From contig CP054185.1 in assembly GCA_015180985.1 (NCBI GenBank), positions 3,099,225 through 3,163,224 on the forward strand: a DNA stretch of 64,000 nucleotides, written 5' to 3'. This document shows, piece after piece, positions 1 to 10,100 of this stretch. A model generated the notes under the pieces. That model was not told the origin of the DNA and searched no databases. It worked only from the letters and a program-made list of their open reading frames with translations. Every line of letters starts with the position of its first letter. Within the stretch, counting starts at the first letter, position 1. The DNA is from Flammeovirgaceae bacterium. GTDB lineage: Bacteria > Bacteroidota > Bacteroidia > Cytophagales > Cyclobacteriaceae. A program made the position numbers and the translations under genes.

Positions 1-2001
1 CACAAAAAAAGTTTACAGTTTCAACAACAGCAAAGCGCCCGCCAGCAAGCAGGACCGTACCAGATTCCGGTTGTTGTCCATGTAATTCACAACGGAGAAC
101 CAATTGGAGTTGGCCGGAATATTCCGGATGCACAGATACTTTCACAAATTAATGTTATCAACAAAGATTTTCAACGACTGAATGCAGATGCCGGCAATAC
201 CCCACCCCTGTTTTCACCGGTGGCCGGCAGCATGGACATTGAGTTTGTGTTGGCACAACGCGATCCGAACGGCTTGCCCACCACCGGTATCGTTCGGGTT
301 AACGGAGGCCAGTCGGCCTGGTCGCTTTCACAGGAAACAACTTTCAAAGCACTAAGTTACTGGCCGGCTGAAGACTACCTGAACATCTGGGTGTTGAACT
401 TCAGTGGTGGATTTATCGGCTACGCGCAATTTCCGGTTTCCACCTTGCCGGGATTGGAGGAATATCTGGACGGCCTGGCCGAAACCGATGGAGTAGTAGT
501 TGACTACCAGGCCTTCGGATCGATTGACGATGGCAGTTTCGACCTGGACCCTAATTTCAACAAAGGCCGTACACTTACGCACGAGTTAGGACACTTCTTC
601 GGATTAAGACACATCTGGGGCGATAATCTTTGTGGTACTGATTATATTGATGATACACCAACTCAACGCAATGAAACTACTGGATGCCCGGTGCATCCAG
701 TAAGCACAGTTTGCGGAACTCCAATCATAACAATGTTTCAAAATTATATGGACTATACGGATGATGCCTGCATGAATCTGTACACACAAGGGCAGGTTAC
801 CCGCATGGAATTAATTCTGGATGATCCTTCCGTTCCGCGAAGGAACAGCCTGCTCTCCTCTCCGGGCCTGCTGCCACCCGACTGCGGTGTACTGGATGCA
901 GCCATTATTGAAAAAATTTCACCCGGCCCGGTTACCTGTGGCGCCAATACACAACTGAAGTTGAAAATTCGTAATTACAGTTGTGATCCAATCACTGCAT
1001 TAAAGTTAAATTATTCCATTAACGGAAGTGCTCCGCTCACTACCATATTTACCGGGCTTAATCTTATCCCAAATGCTGTAGCCGAACTTACACTGGGCAC
1101 TGTGGTGCTTACATCGGGTTTAAATTCGTTAGCAACAACCATTACAGAAGTAAACGGAATACCCGATGGCCGGCCAGACAACAGTACGTTAACTACAAAT
1201 GTACTTGTTGATAATACACACGAACGCATCCCCTTACGCGAAACATTCGACCAACTAACGTGGCCAGTTATTAACCCTACCGAGGGCACATTATGGACAC
1301 TTAACCCCACCAACTTTGAGCAATCAGCATCCTTCCGCGCCTTCGATGCACCTGATGGGCCCAACGAATCGTGGTTGACAACACCCCTATTGGATTTTTC
1401 AACCACAACAACTGCCAGTGTTTTTTTTGATTTATCATACGCCTGGAACGGCAGTCAAAATGATCGACTCCGTATTCTGGTATCGGAGGACTGCGGCAAT
1501 ACCTATCAAAACCTCAGCCCCACTCCGTTTGATAAAAGCGGGTTGCAGTTGGCCAACACTATTTCCACCGAATTCTGGCAACCTATTGTAGAGTCCGACT
1601 GGCAGTTGCGTAAATTTATTAACCTGTCAAACTATGCCGGCCAGGAAGCCATTCGTCTGGCATTTGTTTTCACCAACAAAAACGGTAATAATATTTTTCT
1701 TGATAACATTGAGTTTTTTGTTTCCGAAGATCCCCATCCCGTTGATATTGGTGATGACCTGTACTCGGTGTACTGGCATTCTGATTTTGAAGCCTCGGTT
1801 ACGTTTAATTTGCCTGAACGCAATTCGGTGCGCATTGACGTTATGGACGTTATGGGCAGATTGTATATCAGCACAAGTGCACCCGATATTCTAAATCAGA
1901 CGTTTCCGATTGATATCGGCAATGTAGCTGCAGGCATTTACATTCTGCGCGTTCAGATTGGGTCGAAATTCTACGCTACCAAATTTTTCATGTCGCGTTA
2001 A
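1..2001 (+). CDS. Secreted M43-type zinc metalloprotease with T9SS sorting domain (5' end missing)
   Basis: The reading frame is open from base 1, so the N-terminus and any signal peptide lie outside the window; about 666 residues are visible. The zinc site HELGHFFGLRH begins near visible residue 194 and fits HExxHxxGxxH of metzincins. A Met-turn follows (YMDYTDDAC, nt ~745-775). Both, with the nearby Cys residues, match the pappalysin/cytophagalysin family (M43). The middle is a jelly-roll-like region, and the last ~85 residues look like a type A sorting domain (NLPERNSVRIDVMDVMGR ... GIYILRV) that directs export through type IX secretion. The likely role is extracellular protein degradation. 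The family call is firm; the substrate is unknown. Confidence 0.88.
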   Translation, partial: HKKSLQFQQQQSARQQAGPYQIPVVVHVIHNGEPIGVGRNIPDAQILSQINVINKDFQRLNADAGNTPPLFSPVAGSMDIEFVLAQRDPNGLPTTGIVRVNGGQSAWSLSQETTFKALSYWPAEDYLNIWVLNFSGGFIGYAQFPVSTLPGLEEYLDGLAETDGVVVDYQAFGSIDDGSFDLDPNFNKGRTLTHELGHFFGLRHIWGDNLCGTDYIDDTPTQRNETTGCPVHPVSTVCGTPIITMFQNYMDYTDDACMNLYTQGQVTRMELILDDPSVPRRNSLLSSPGLLPPDCGVLDAAIIEKISPGPVTCGANTQLKLKIRNYSCDPITALKLNYSINGSAPLTTIFTGLNLIPNAVAELTLGTVVLTSGLNSLATTITEVNGIPDGRPDNSTLTTNVLVDNTHERIPLRETFDQLTWPVINPTEGTLWTLNPTNFEQSASFRAFDAPDGPNESWLTTPLLDFSTTTTASVFFDLSYAWNGSQNDRLRILVSEDCGNTYQNLSPTPFDKSGLQLANTISTEFWQPIVESDWQLRKFINLSNYAGQEAIRLAFVFTNKNGNNIFLDNIEFFVSEDPHPVDIGDDLYSVYWHSDFEASVTFNLPERNSVRIDVMDVMGRLYISTSAPDILNQTFPIDIGNVAAGIYILRVQIGSKFYATKFFMSR

Positions 2002-2026
2002 CGGCCGGCTGTTGCTGTGGAATGAT

Positions 2027-2034
2027 TATCTTTG
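2027..2034 (+). promoter_or_regulatory. Putative -7 element of the ddl promoter
   Basis: TATCTTTG matches the Bacteroidota -7 consensus TAnnTTTG and sits 19 nt before the ddl ATG. No TTG is present at the expected 19-20 nt upstream, so the -33 element is weak or absent. Confidence 0.5.
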
Positions 2035-2053
2035 AGTGTAATATGTACTCTGC

Positions 2054-3139
2054 ATGTCGGTAAAAAGGAAAGTAGCCATTCTTTACGGAGGTCGTTCGGT
2101 TGAGCACGCAGTTTCGGTTAATTCAGCCAAAAATATTTATGAGTTTATCGATAAAAGCATATTTGAACCGGTACCCATCGGCATCAGCAGCCAGGGGCAA
2201 TGGTTCCTTACGCAAACCGTAAATAAAGAAATAGAACAGGGCAAGGCCCTTGGATTGATTCTTGACCCAAAAAACGCGGGCTTTATGTTACTTGCCAGTG
2301 GCGACCGGTTTAAGGTAGATATTGTTTTTCCGGCCCTGCACGGCACCGATGGCGAAGACGGAAGCATACAGGGTTTGCTTGCCGCAATGGATATTCCCAT
2401 GGTAGGCACCGGTGTGCTGGGTTCATCAATCTCCATGAATAAAATCGTAGCCAAGCGAATGCTGAAAGAAGCCGGGTTGCCGGTAGGTGATTTCTTATCC
2501 TTTCACTTCAGCGAAAAGAACAAAATCCGCTTTGATGTTATGGAAAAGCGATTCAGCCTGCCCTTTATGGTCAAGTCGGCCAGCCTTGGTTCTTCGGTTG
2601 GTATCACCAAGGTAAGCCGCAAAAGCCAGTTTAAGCAAGCCATTGAGGAGGCCTTTCGATACGACCAGGAAGTAATTATTGAAGAATTTATTAACGGCCG
2701 GGAAATTGAGTGCGCCATTCTCGGCAATGAACCACCGGAGGCTTCTAACCCCGGTGAAATTATTGTGAAAGGTAACTATGAATTTTATACATTCGATGCC
2801 AAGTATGTTGATAAGGAGGCTGTAACGATTCAGGTACCTGCAGCATTGGATAAGAAGACCATAAAACTTATACGCGAAATTTCAATAAAGGCATTTAAAG
2901 CGCTTTATTGTCAGGACTTCGCACGGGTTGATTTATTTCTGACGAAAAAGGGTAAAGCGTATGTAAACGAAATCAATACCATCCCCGGCTTTACCAACTC
3001 AAGCATGTACCCCATGATGTGGAACGAGCGGGGTATCGGCTTTAGTGAATTGATTACCAGGCTCATCAACCTGGCTCAGGATCGTTATGAGGCAAACCAG
3101 CGTATCTCACGCGACTTCACATCGGCTTTGCAGTATTAA
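2054..3139 (+). CDS. ddl: D-alanine--D-alanine ligase
   Basis: This 361-residue ATP-grasp enzyme ligates two D-alanines for the peptidoglycan stem peptide in the cytoplasm. Seen in the sequence: the N-terminal GGRSVEHAVS motif (residues ~10-19), FPALHGTDGEDG (~95-106) in the substrate region, the SLGSSVGI loop (~173), EFINGREIECAI (~215-226), and the metal-binding end NEINTIPGFT (~305-314). Length is typical for Ddl. The start ATG is preceded by a TAnnTTTG box. The PASTA gene begins 27 nt downstream, so the two cell-wall genes are probably co-transcribed. Confidence 0.95.
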   Translation: MSVKRKVAILYGGRSVEHAVSVNSAKNIYEFIDKSIFEPVPIGISSQGQWFLTQTVNKEIEQGKALGLILDPKNAGFMLLASGDRFKVDIVFPALHGTDGEDGSIQGLLAAMDIPMVGTGVLGSSISMNKIVAKRMLKEAGLPVGDFLSFHFSEKNKIRFDVMEKRFSLPFMVKSASLGSSVGITKVSRKSQFKQAIEEAFRYDQEVIIEEFINGREIECAILGNEPPEASNPGEIIVKGNYEFYTFDAKYVDKEAVTIQVPAALDKKTIKLIREISIKAFKALYCQDFARVDLFLTKKGKAYVNEINTIPGFTNSSMYPMMWNERGIGFSELITRLINLAQDRYEANQRISRDFTSALQY

Positions 3140-3166
3140 CTTTAACCTCTACCCGTACCTCTGCCC

Positions 3167-3985
3167 ATGATAAAACGGTTTCAGCAATATACTTCAACGG
3201 TTGGCGGTTTGCTCATCAGCCTGGCTATTACAACAGGTACAGGTCTTATTCTTTTGCTCTTCTACTTTTACCTATACCTGCCGGCTTCAACCAACCATGG
3301 CGAAACGATTACGGTGCCAAATGTAGAAGGAATGAACATTACTGACCTGAATGAATTTTTGGTAAAGCGCAACCTGAGGTTTGAAGTAAACGATAGCTCT
3401 TATTCTGAGGATTATGCACCCCTTACCGTGCTGAAGCAATACCCGCAGGCCGGCTCAAAAGTAAAGGAGAACCGCGTGATATACCTCTCGATTAACCGCG
3501 TGAACCCGCCAAGCGTACCGGTTCCCAACTTAATCGATGGGTCGCTGGTAAATGCGGAGGCCGTACTGCGCGGAAACGAATTAAAGAGAGGGAAGATACA
3601 ACTGGTGCGCGGGCCTTTTCTAAACCTTGTAAAAGAAATGCGGTTTGAAGGCAAAAAAATTGAACCCGGAACCCGAATACCTAAAGGTTCGGTAATTGAT
3701 CTGGTGGTGGAAGATGGCGGCAGTAATGTGGTACCCATGCCTGATGTGATAGGTTATACACTCGAAGATGCCAAGATTCCCATCTTTGGTTCTAACCTCA
3801 ACCTGGGGCAAATTCACCTGGTGGGCGATACCCTTACTGTATCACCGGTTGTTGTGCTCAAGCAAAAGCCTGCACCAAAAGAAAATATTAAAGTGGGGGA
3901 TGTCGTTGAATTATGGGTAGGAAAAAAAGGCACTGTGGTTATTCTGGATGAGGACGAAGACGGCAACAATAACAACCTCCGGTAA
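3167..3985 (+). CDS. Membrane-anchored PASTA domain protein
   Basis: A 272-residue protein with a short cytoplasmic start, one membrane helix (residues ~12-38) and three PASTA-like repeats facing the periplasm (about 46-110, 112-185 and 187-255). Each repeat has the pattern VPN/VPD ... G ... A ... L and ends in a V-Y/D-L strand. PASTA domains bind peptidoglycan or muropeptides in other bacteria. There is no kinase or transpeptidase domain, so this is a stand-alone PASTA protein. The C-terminus is an acidic and Asn-rich tail. It follows ddl at 27 nt, which supports a cell-envelope role. The partner is unknown. Confidence 0.85.
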   Translation: MIKRFQQYTSTVGGLLISLAITTGTGLILLLFYFYLYLPASTNHGETITVPNVEGMNITDLNEFLVKRNLRFEVNDSSYSEDYAPLTVLKQYPQAGSKVKENRVIYLSINRVNPPSVPVPNLIDGSLVNAEAVLRGNELKRGKIQLVRGPFLNLVKEMRFEGKKIEPGTRIPKGSVIDLVVEDGGSNVVPMPDVIGYTLEDAKIPIFGSNLNLGQIHLVGDTLTVSPVVVLKQKPAPKENIKVGDVVELWVGKKGTVVILDEDEDGNNNNLR

Positions 3986-3986
3986 G

Positions 3987-5819
3987 GTGGTGAAACAAAT
4001 AATTTTTATTGTCCTGATGGCCATGCCGATGGTGGCACTAAAGGCTCAGTTTGTAGTAACGCCTGTATCCAAACCAGCAACAATAAACAATGCTTCACGT
4101 AAACAAAGCCTGCCGGCCATGGCCCTACCCTTCTGGGACGACTTTTCCGCCCGCACCAACACCGATACGCTGTGGGAAAGCAATACTACTGTTTGGATTA
4201 ACACTGATACTGGTATCAATCCGCCAACGGTAGAGGTTTGCAGTTTTGATGGATTAAACGAACTTGGATTACCTTACAACCTTACCGACCCGCAAGCCGT
4301 AGGGTACACCGACAGCCTGGTATCAAGAAGAATCAGAATGGCCGATGTGCCGTTAGCCCTTCGAAATACGGTATTTTTCAGTTTTTTTTATCAATGGGGT
4401 GGTTATGGCGAGACACCTGATGGAAATGACTTCTTTCTACTCGAGTTTAAAACCAACACCGGAGTTTGGGAAACAATTGTAACCCTCACCTCGAATGACG
4501 ATGAGCAGCCGGATGTATTCTACGACACACTCATCCGCATAAACCAGGACAGGTTTTTTCATAATGATTTTCAGTTTCGCTTTCGTTCGTTCGGCAGGCA
4601 ATCAGGCCGGTACGATACCTGGCATATTGATTATGTGTATATAAATGTTAACCGAACGGAAACAAACAAATTTTATCCCGATCGGGCTGTATTTAAACAC
4701 ATCAGCAGTCCGCTTGGGCCATTCTATGCCATACCCTATAAGCATTTTACCGACCCGGTAACCAATCCGGCATTTACCAATCCTTCCGTTGGGTTGTATA
4801 ACCTCTCGGCTATAAACCAACCCATGAACTTTGATTCGTTCTTTAAACTACAGGTTTACGAAAATGGTACATCTATTATAACAAATAGCCCGTTGAGTGA
4901 TTCCGTACCTTCTTCGCTGGCCAGTCTTGAACGTAAATTCTTTTCACTTCCCGATCTTCCGCCAAAAACCTTGTTTAATTTATCAGCTGATTCCGCCTTT
5001 TTAAAAGTATACCTCCGTGTTAACACGCGCGATACACTGGTAAAAAAACCCGACTTTCAGCTAAACGATTCCAGTTTTACAGAAACCGTTTTTAAAGATT
5101 ACTATGCCTATGATGACGGAACTGCCGAATATGCCGCAGGCCTTACTCAGGCAGGTAACATGGCTGCCTGCAGGTTTGTGCTTAAAACAGCAGGCCAGGA
5201 TACCCTCAATGGCGGATATATTCACTATCCATATACGGGTTCGGCCAGTCCAAATATTGTAACCTTAATGATATGGGCAAATAGAAACGGTAAACCCGGT
5301 ACACTGCTTACCGAACAAACCATTCCGGTAAGGCGCGAACCCAACAGTAAATTCACATCATTTACGCTAAATCCTGCTGTAATTGTAAAAGACACCGTAT
5401 TTATCGGCTGGGTTCAGGGCAATGCCGGGCTGGTCCGAATCGGGCTTGATACCAGCCACAATACGGGTGATCAGATTTATGTGAATACCAACGGAACCTG
5501 GGTGCAGAATGACCTGGTTATCGGCAGCCTGATGATACGACCACGTTTCGGAACCGGTGAAATTGTTACGAGTTTACCAGAAGAAAAGCAACCCATTGTT
5601 GACCTATACCCCAATCCAAGCTCAGGAGAATTTTACCTTAGGGGCGATGTAAGTGCCATTGAAGTTTTATCGGTAACCGGGCAACGCATTGAAATAGAAA
5701 CTGAACAAGTCAATTCAGAAACATTGATTCGGATACTAACGCCTCAAACAGGTCTTTACCTGGTACGTTACCGGGCGGGAAATTTTATGCAAGCAAAAAA
5801 AGTACTCATTACCCACTAA
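3987..5819 (+). CDS. Secreted protein with T9SS type A sorting domain
   Basis: About 610 residues. An ATG at 3948 would overlap the PASTA gene and put a polar stretch ahead of the signal peptide. A GTG at 3987 or 3990, right after the PASTA stop, gives a clean signal peptide (VKQIIFIVLMAMPMVALKA, cleaved before Q), so I chose it. The body is a beta-rich region with two jelly-roll-like segments and no catalytic motif I recognise. The C-terminus (YPNPSSGEFYLRG ... GLYLVRYRAG) is a type A sorting domain for type IX secretion. Function unknown, probably cell-surface or extracellular. Confidence 0.78.
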   Translation: MVKQIIFIVLMAMPMVALKAQFVVTPVSKPATINNASRKQSLPAMALPFWDDFSARTNTDTLWESNTTVWINTDTGINPPTVEVCSFDGLNELGLPYNLTDPQAVGYTDSLVSRRIRMADVPLALRNTVFFSFFYQWGGYGETPDGNDFFLLEFKTNTGVWETIVTLTSNDDEQPDVFYDTLIRINQDRFFHNDFQFRFRSFGRQSGRYDTWHIDYVYINVNRTETNKFYPDRAVFKHISSPLGPFYAIPYKHFTDPVTNPAFTNPSVGLYNLSAINQPMNFDSFFKLQVYENGTSIITNSPLSDSVPSSLASLERKFFSLPDLPPKTLFNLSADSAFLKVYLRVNTRDTLVKKPDFQLNDSSFTETVFKDYYAYDDGTAEYAAGLTQAGNMAACRFVLKTAGQDTLNGGYIHYPYTGSASPNIVTLMIWANRNGKPGTLLTEQTIPVRREPNSKFTSFTLNPAVIVKDTVFIGWVQGNAGLVRIGLDTSHNTGDQIYVNTNGTWVQNDLVIGSLMIRPRFGTGEIVTSLPEEKQPIVDLYPNPSSGEFYLRGDVSAIEVLSVTGQRIEIETEQVNSETLIRILTPQTGLYLVRYRAGNFMQAKKVLITH

Positions 5820-5822
5820 GTT

Positions 5823-6935
5823 TTACTTCAGTTCTATTGGATTGGGGCTGAAACTGACAATAAAAATAATCAGCGCAATCCAGCCCAGTACCTGCCGGTT
5901 GGCATCAAGCGGTTCTTCAATTTCAGAGGGCGGATGTTGTACGCCAATAAAACGACCCAGCACAAAGCCAAACACCAGCCAGCCCGAATAGCCCTGAATA
6001 GTTGGAAAACTCCAGCTTAGCAGAAACTGCAGTGCAAAAACAACAAGCGCATACATAAGCGTATCGCGCCAGGGCAAGGCCAACCCGGTAAAACACAGAT
6101 AAAGAAATATCACATACGCAGGTACATAAATAATCAGGTCGTTTAAAGGTTGGCCGGGGTGTACCAGGCCCAACCCTGCATAAAACATAAAGGCGATGAA
6201 AAAAGCAGAGGCAATCAACCGGTGCCACCTGTAACCAACCAATCCGTAAAGTACATGGCCGCCATCCAACTGGCCGATGGGTAATAAATTAAGACTTGTA
6301 AAAATCAATGCAAGAAAACCGGCAAAGAGGTACGGGTAGTGCATTATCTCGTGCGGGTTAGGCATGCGTTCAGGATCGGCCACAACCGTTTCGAAAAATG
6401 TAAACAACAGGTTTTTACCGATAACCACATCCAGTATCTGTTCGTTGGGTTCGTAAACATGCTCGGCATAATTCAATCCGTATTGTTCATATTCCGGGTG
6501 AATCTGAAAAATGTATTCGGCAGGCGGCAGATTAGTAAAACCATAGAACAATACAAACAGCGCCATAATAAAACCTGCCAGCGGCCCGGCAATACCAATA
6601 TCGAAGTTGATGCGCATGGAAGGAACTTTACTACGCAAGCGTATGATGGCACCCATGGTGCCAATGGACAATGGAAATGGCGGTATCGGAATATAATATG
6701 GAAGGCTGGAGTCGATACGGTTTATCCGGGCCGTAAAATAATGACCAAATTCATGCACTGTAAGAATTAGCAGAAACGGAACAGAAAAGTGCATGCCGCT
6801 TAAAAAATCCTGCCAGGTAAACTCAACGTAAATGGATTTGCCATACGTCCACTCTGCTCCGGCAATGGTAGTGGTAATAAAAGTAGTCAGGAATAGGAGT
6901 ACCTGGATTAGGCGGATGCGGGTTTCTCTGTTCAT
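5823..6935 (-). CDS. Site-2 protease family (M50) intramembrane metallopeptidase
   Basis: A 370-residue multi-pass membrane protein. The zinc motif HEFGH is at residues 61-65 inside a membrane helix, and the second metal motif LLPIGQLDGGH is near residue 218-228; together they define site-2 proteases. Between them are loops with a PPxPxSIG segment and several hydrophobic helices. There is no PDZ domain, unlike RseP. Such enzymes cut transmembrane regulators or signal-peptide remnants; the substrate here is not evident. It converges on the upstream T9SS cargo gene with only 3 nt between the stops, and its ATG lies just after the tRNA terminator hairpin. Confidence 0.88.
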   Translation of the reverse strand: MNRETRIRLIQVLLFLTTFITTTIAGAEWTYGKSIYVEFTWQDFLSGMHFSVPFLLILTVHEFGHYFTARINRIDSSLPYYIPIPPFPLSIGTMGAIIRLRSKVPSMRINFDIGIAGPLAGFIMALFVLFYGFTNLPPAEYIFQIHPEYEQYGLNYAEHVYEPNEQILDVVIGKNLLFTFFETVVADPERMPNPHEIMHYPYLFAGFLALIFTSLNLLPIGQLDGGHVLYGLVGYRWHRLIASAFFIAFMFYAGLGLVHPGQPLNDLIIYVPAYVIFLYLCFTGLALPWRDTLMYALVVFALQFLLSWSFPTIQGYSGWLVFGFVLGRFIGVQHPPSEIEEPLDANRQVLGWIALIIFIVSFSPNPIELK

Positions 6936-6940
6936 AAAAC

Positions 6941-6965
6941 AAAAGGACTCATTATTCTGAGTCCT
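6941..6965 (-). terminator. Hairpin terminator after the CAU tRNA
   Basis: On the minus strand AGGACTCA pairs with TGAGTCCT (8 bp, 6-nt loop) and is followed by TTTTG. It lies between the tRNA 3' end and the start of the site-2 protease gene, so it likely ends the tRNA transcript. Confidence 0.65.
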
Positions 6966-6974
6966 CGATGGTGG

Positions 6975-7048
6975 TGGGCCCAGCAGGGCACGATCCTGCG
7001 ACCCCCTGATTATGAGTCAGGTGCTCTAACCAGCTGAGCTATGGGCCC
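6975..7048 (-). tRNA. tRNA with CAU anticodon (Met elongator or Ile2)
   Basis: A full cloverleaf is visible: acceptor GGGCCCA/TGGGCCC, anticodon stem CCTGA/TCAGG with loop CTCATAA (anticodon at 7014-7012), and T stem GCAGG/CCTGC. CCA follows directly (6974-6972), so the tail is encoded, unlike the other two tRNAs here. It lacks the three G-C pairs of an initiator anticodon stem, so it is elongator Met or the lysidine-type Ile; sequence reading alone does not separate them. The T loop is ATCGTGC, not the usual TTCRANN. Confidence 0.9.
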
Positions 7049-7150
7049 TGAAACGGGAGTGCAATTTTAGCTATAAGACCAATAAATACCAATCTGAATA
7101 TGTTGATTTCAGCTTCAAGCAATTCCGATCCCGCTTTAAAATCCCGAGAT

Positions 7151-10100
7151 TCACTTAATCACATGTACCCAACTTTTGCAGGTAGCGTAATCACCCACCT
7201 TCACTTCGTAAAAGTAAATGCCGCTGTCTAAATCTTTTGCAGCCCAGGTATTCCGGTAGTCATTCGACTCGTAAACTTTCCTTCCCCATCGATTAAATAC
7301 TTTCAGCCGAACCGGTATATCAAAATCAGCAGGCGATTGAAGGGCCTCGCCATATTGAACAAAAAACGTATCGTTATCTCCAGGGGTATCTTCCGGAGTA
7401 ATTACATTGGGAACTTTTAGTGTAAAGATGGGTACGGTAACAACCTGCTCGTACACACAGGTTTCTTTCACACCTACCAGCTTTACCCCGTAAAAGCCAT
7501 CGAAATCGTAAGCATGATTTGCGGTAGGCTGGTCGGAAGTAAACCCATCGCCAAAATCAAAAAAATAAGTTTCACCGGGTTGTTGATTGGTATTGTTAGT
7601 TAGCCGGATAGCCGGCCTTGAAAAACAGTTGGTAATAAACTCGTATTGCATCTTCAGGTCAATACCGGGAACCACATTAATTTGCACAGTATCCTTTTTT
7701 ACGCAACCCTCGGCATCGGTAATTGTAACGATATACAATGTTGTATCCTCCGGATTAATAAAAGGCCGTTGCAGATTGGATTGGAAAGTACTGTCTTTGC
7801 TAATCCACTGGTATTGAACCCCGCCCGAGGCATCGAGCTGGTAATTGGTGTACTGGCAAATAGTGGTATCGTCCTGGGCAGTGCCATCATTTTTATAGTA
7901 CATAATCAGCTTTTGTACTGAATCAACGGCTGTACAGGTATTTAAATCAATAGCTTTTAATTTTATCAGGTAGGCGCCCTCTTGCTGGTACTGATGCAGA
8001 AATGATTCCTTATCGGTTTTTGTAAGTTTGGTGCCGTCACCTAAATCCCATTCAAAAATTTCTCCCCCCGTGCTGAAGTTTTCAAGCCGCAGTGTATCCG
8101 GGTAACACAGTTCGGCAATACCAGGCATTGAAAAATCAACTTTATTGGTTTGCAGGCGGGCGCGAAGCGAGGCCAAATCAAACTTGAACGCAGCATTATT
8201 GCAACTCAAACTGTTGTTGGTGTTGGACCAGGCGCCAGGTGTAGTCGGGAAGTCATCGAAGCTGCCACCGCAGCCGGCACAAACGGCATGGTAAACAATT
8301 CCGCTCTTATCAAAGCGGCTGGTACCGCCATCCACATGCGTAGCGGTTTGCGGACCGCCTAAAAAAGTAGCGTACAATAATTCCGAAGCATCTTCGGTTA
8401 GCACGATAAAATAAAAATCCGAACCAAATGTGGTTGATTGCAACGCATCAGGCGTTACCGGCATGCCGGTGGTTCGGCTAGTGGCCGGCCAATATCCTCG
8501 CGATATGTTCACGGCTCCTCCCCAGCCTGACATATACAGGTTGTTGCATTCACTAACCAGGAAGGCCGTTGGTGAAATATTTGGGATGCCAATACCGGAA
8601 CCGAATACAGTGGAAAATACCAGCGTGGATAAATCACCTGAAAGTTTTTGCACAAACTGCCCGCTGTTCGGATTTTTATATACACGCGGTGTTACCGGCA
8701 TGGGGCCGGTAGTCTGGCCGTACACATACACATCGCCTGTAGTACCCACATCCAGGAAATAAATCTGATCATATTGATTCGTACCCGTAAATGTTGAGTG
8801 CAGCAAAGTGGTTCCGGTTGCATTAACCAAGGCCATCCAGCCATCGGCATTACCGGCATACGTGGCCTGATAAGCACCCGGTGTAATCGGAAAATTGGCA
8901 CTGGTTGTGCCTCCGCCTGTATAAATATTACCAAGACTATCGAACTTAATTGTATAGGCAGCATCGTGCCCATTGCCCCCGATAAAGGTTGACCACTCAA
9001 TCTGCGTAAGTGCAGAATTAAGTTTTACAAGCACGGCATCGGTACCACCGCCATTGTAAACTGGCGAAAAGCCATTTACAATAGGAAAGTTTGCTGATGA
9101 AGTAACCGAACTGATATACACATTACCCTGGCCATCCGTAATGATATCGCCCCGCATTTCATCGCCATAGTTGCGGGTCAACGGCCCGGATGGCCAGGTA
9201 TTTAGTCCGTCATTTAACGACCCCCCCAAATATGTACATGCTTTTAGCTGATCACCAGCCGGACTGATCCTTGCCACAAACATGTCCGATCCGTTTGGAT
9301 ACTGTTCAATAACATCGGAGAAAACGAAAAATCCGCCATTAAATGACGGGCTCACTACCCCGGCAGTAACAGGAAAATTCAGTGAACTGGTGGTGCCAAA
9401 CATCAGCAAATCGCCATTACTATCCATTACCATGCTGTGTGGCGTTTCATTGCTTGAACCGCCCAGATAACTGGCATACAACAACTGGCTGCCGGTGGAG
9501 TCGTACTTCAGTAGCGCCACATCATAACCACCGGCATAAAAAGTTTGAAATGCGCCCGGTGTGGCCGGAAAGGTTCCGCCTAGAGCCCCCCGCATGATAC
9601 CTGAAGAATAGAGGGTTCCGTTTTCTCCGGGTGTGGCTGTACTTCCCCAATTATCGGCCGTGCTACCCGAAAAGGTAGAGAAGATTAGCAGCGGATCGAT
9701 AACCAGTTCGTAACAGGAGTCATAACCATTTGGAAACTCGAACCAGAGTACGTCTTCGGTAAGGCGGTACCGGCTGGTCACTTCAACTTTTTTATTATTA
9801 ATCAACTGATAGGTATAGGGCTTTTTTTCAATTACGGTACCCACTGAAGTTTTTATAACGAGGTTTCCGCTTTCGAGTGCAAGCGCATCGGCACCGCAAT
9901 ACTGAAGCAAAAGCCGGGATGGGTCGGCTCCGGGTGTAACAATAAAATCATATTTGAGATGCTGGCCAACCGATGAGATTTTCAGATCGATTCCCTCATA
10001 AATGCCCGGATAGAGAACACCGTTATATGCAGCCGCACGCGGAGCCCATGTTGCCTGACTGTTACCGAGAAAAAAATTGTAATACGTCTTTACTGTACCA

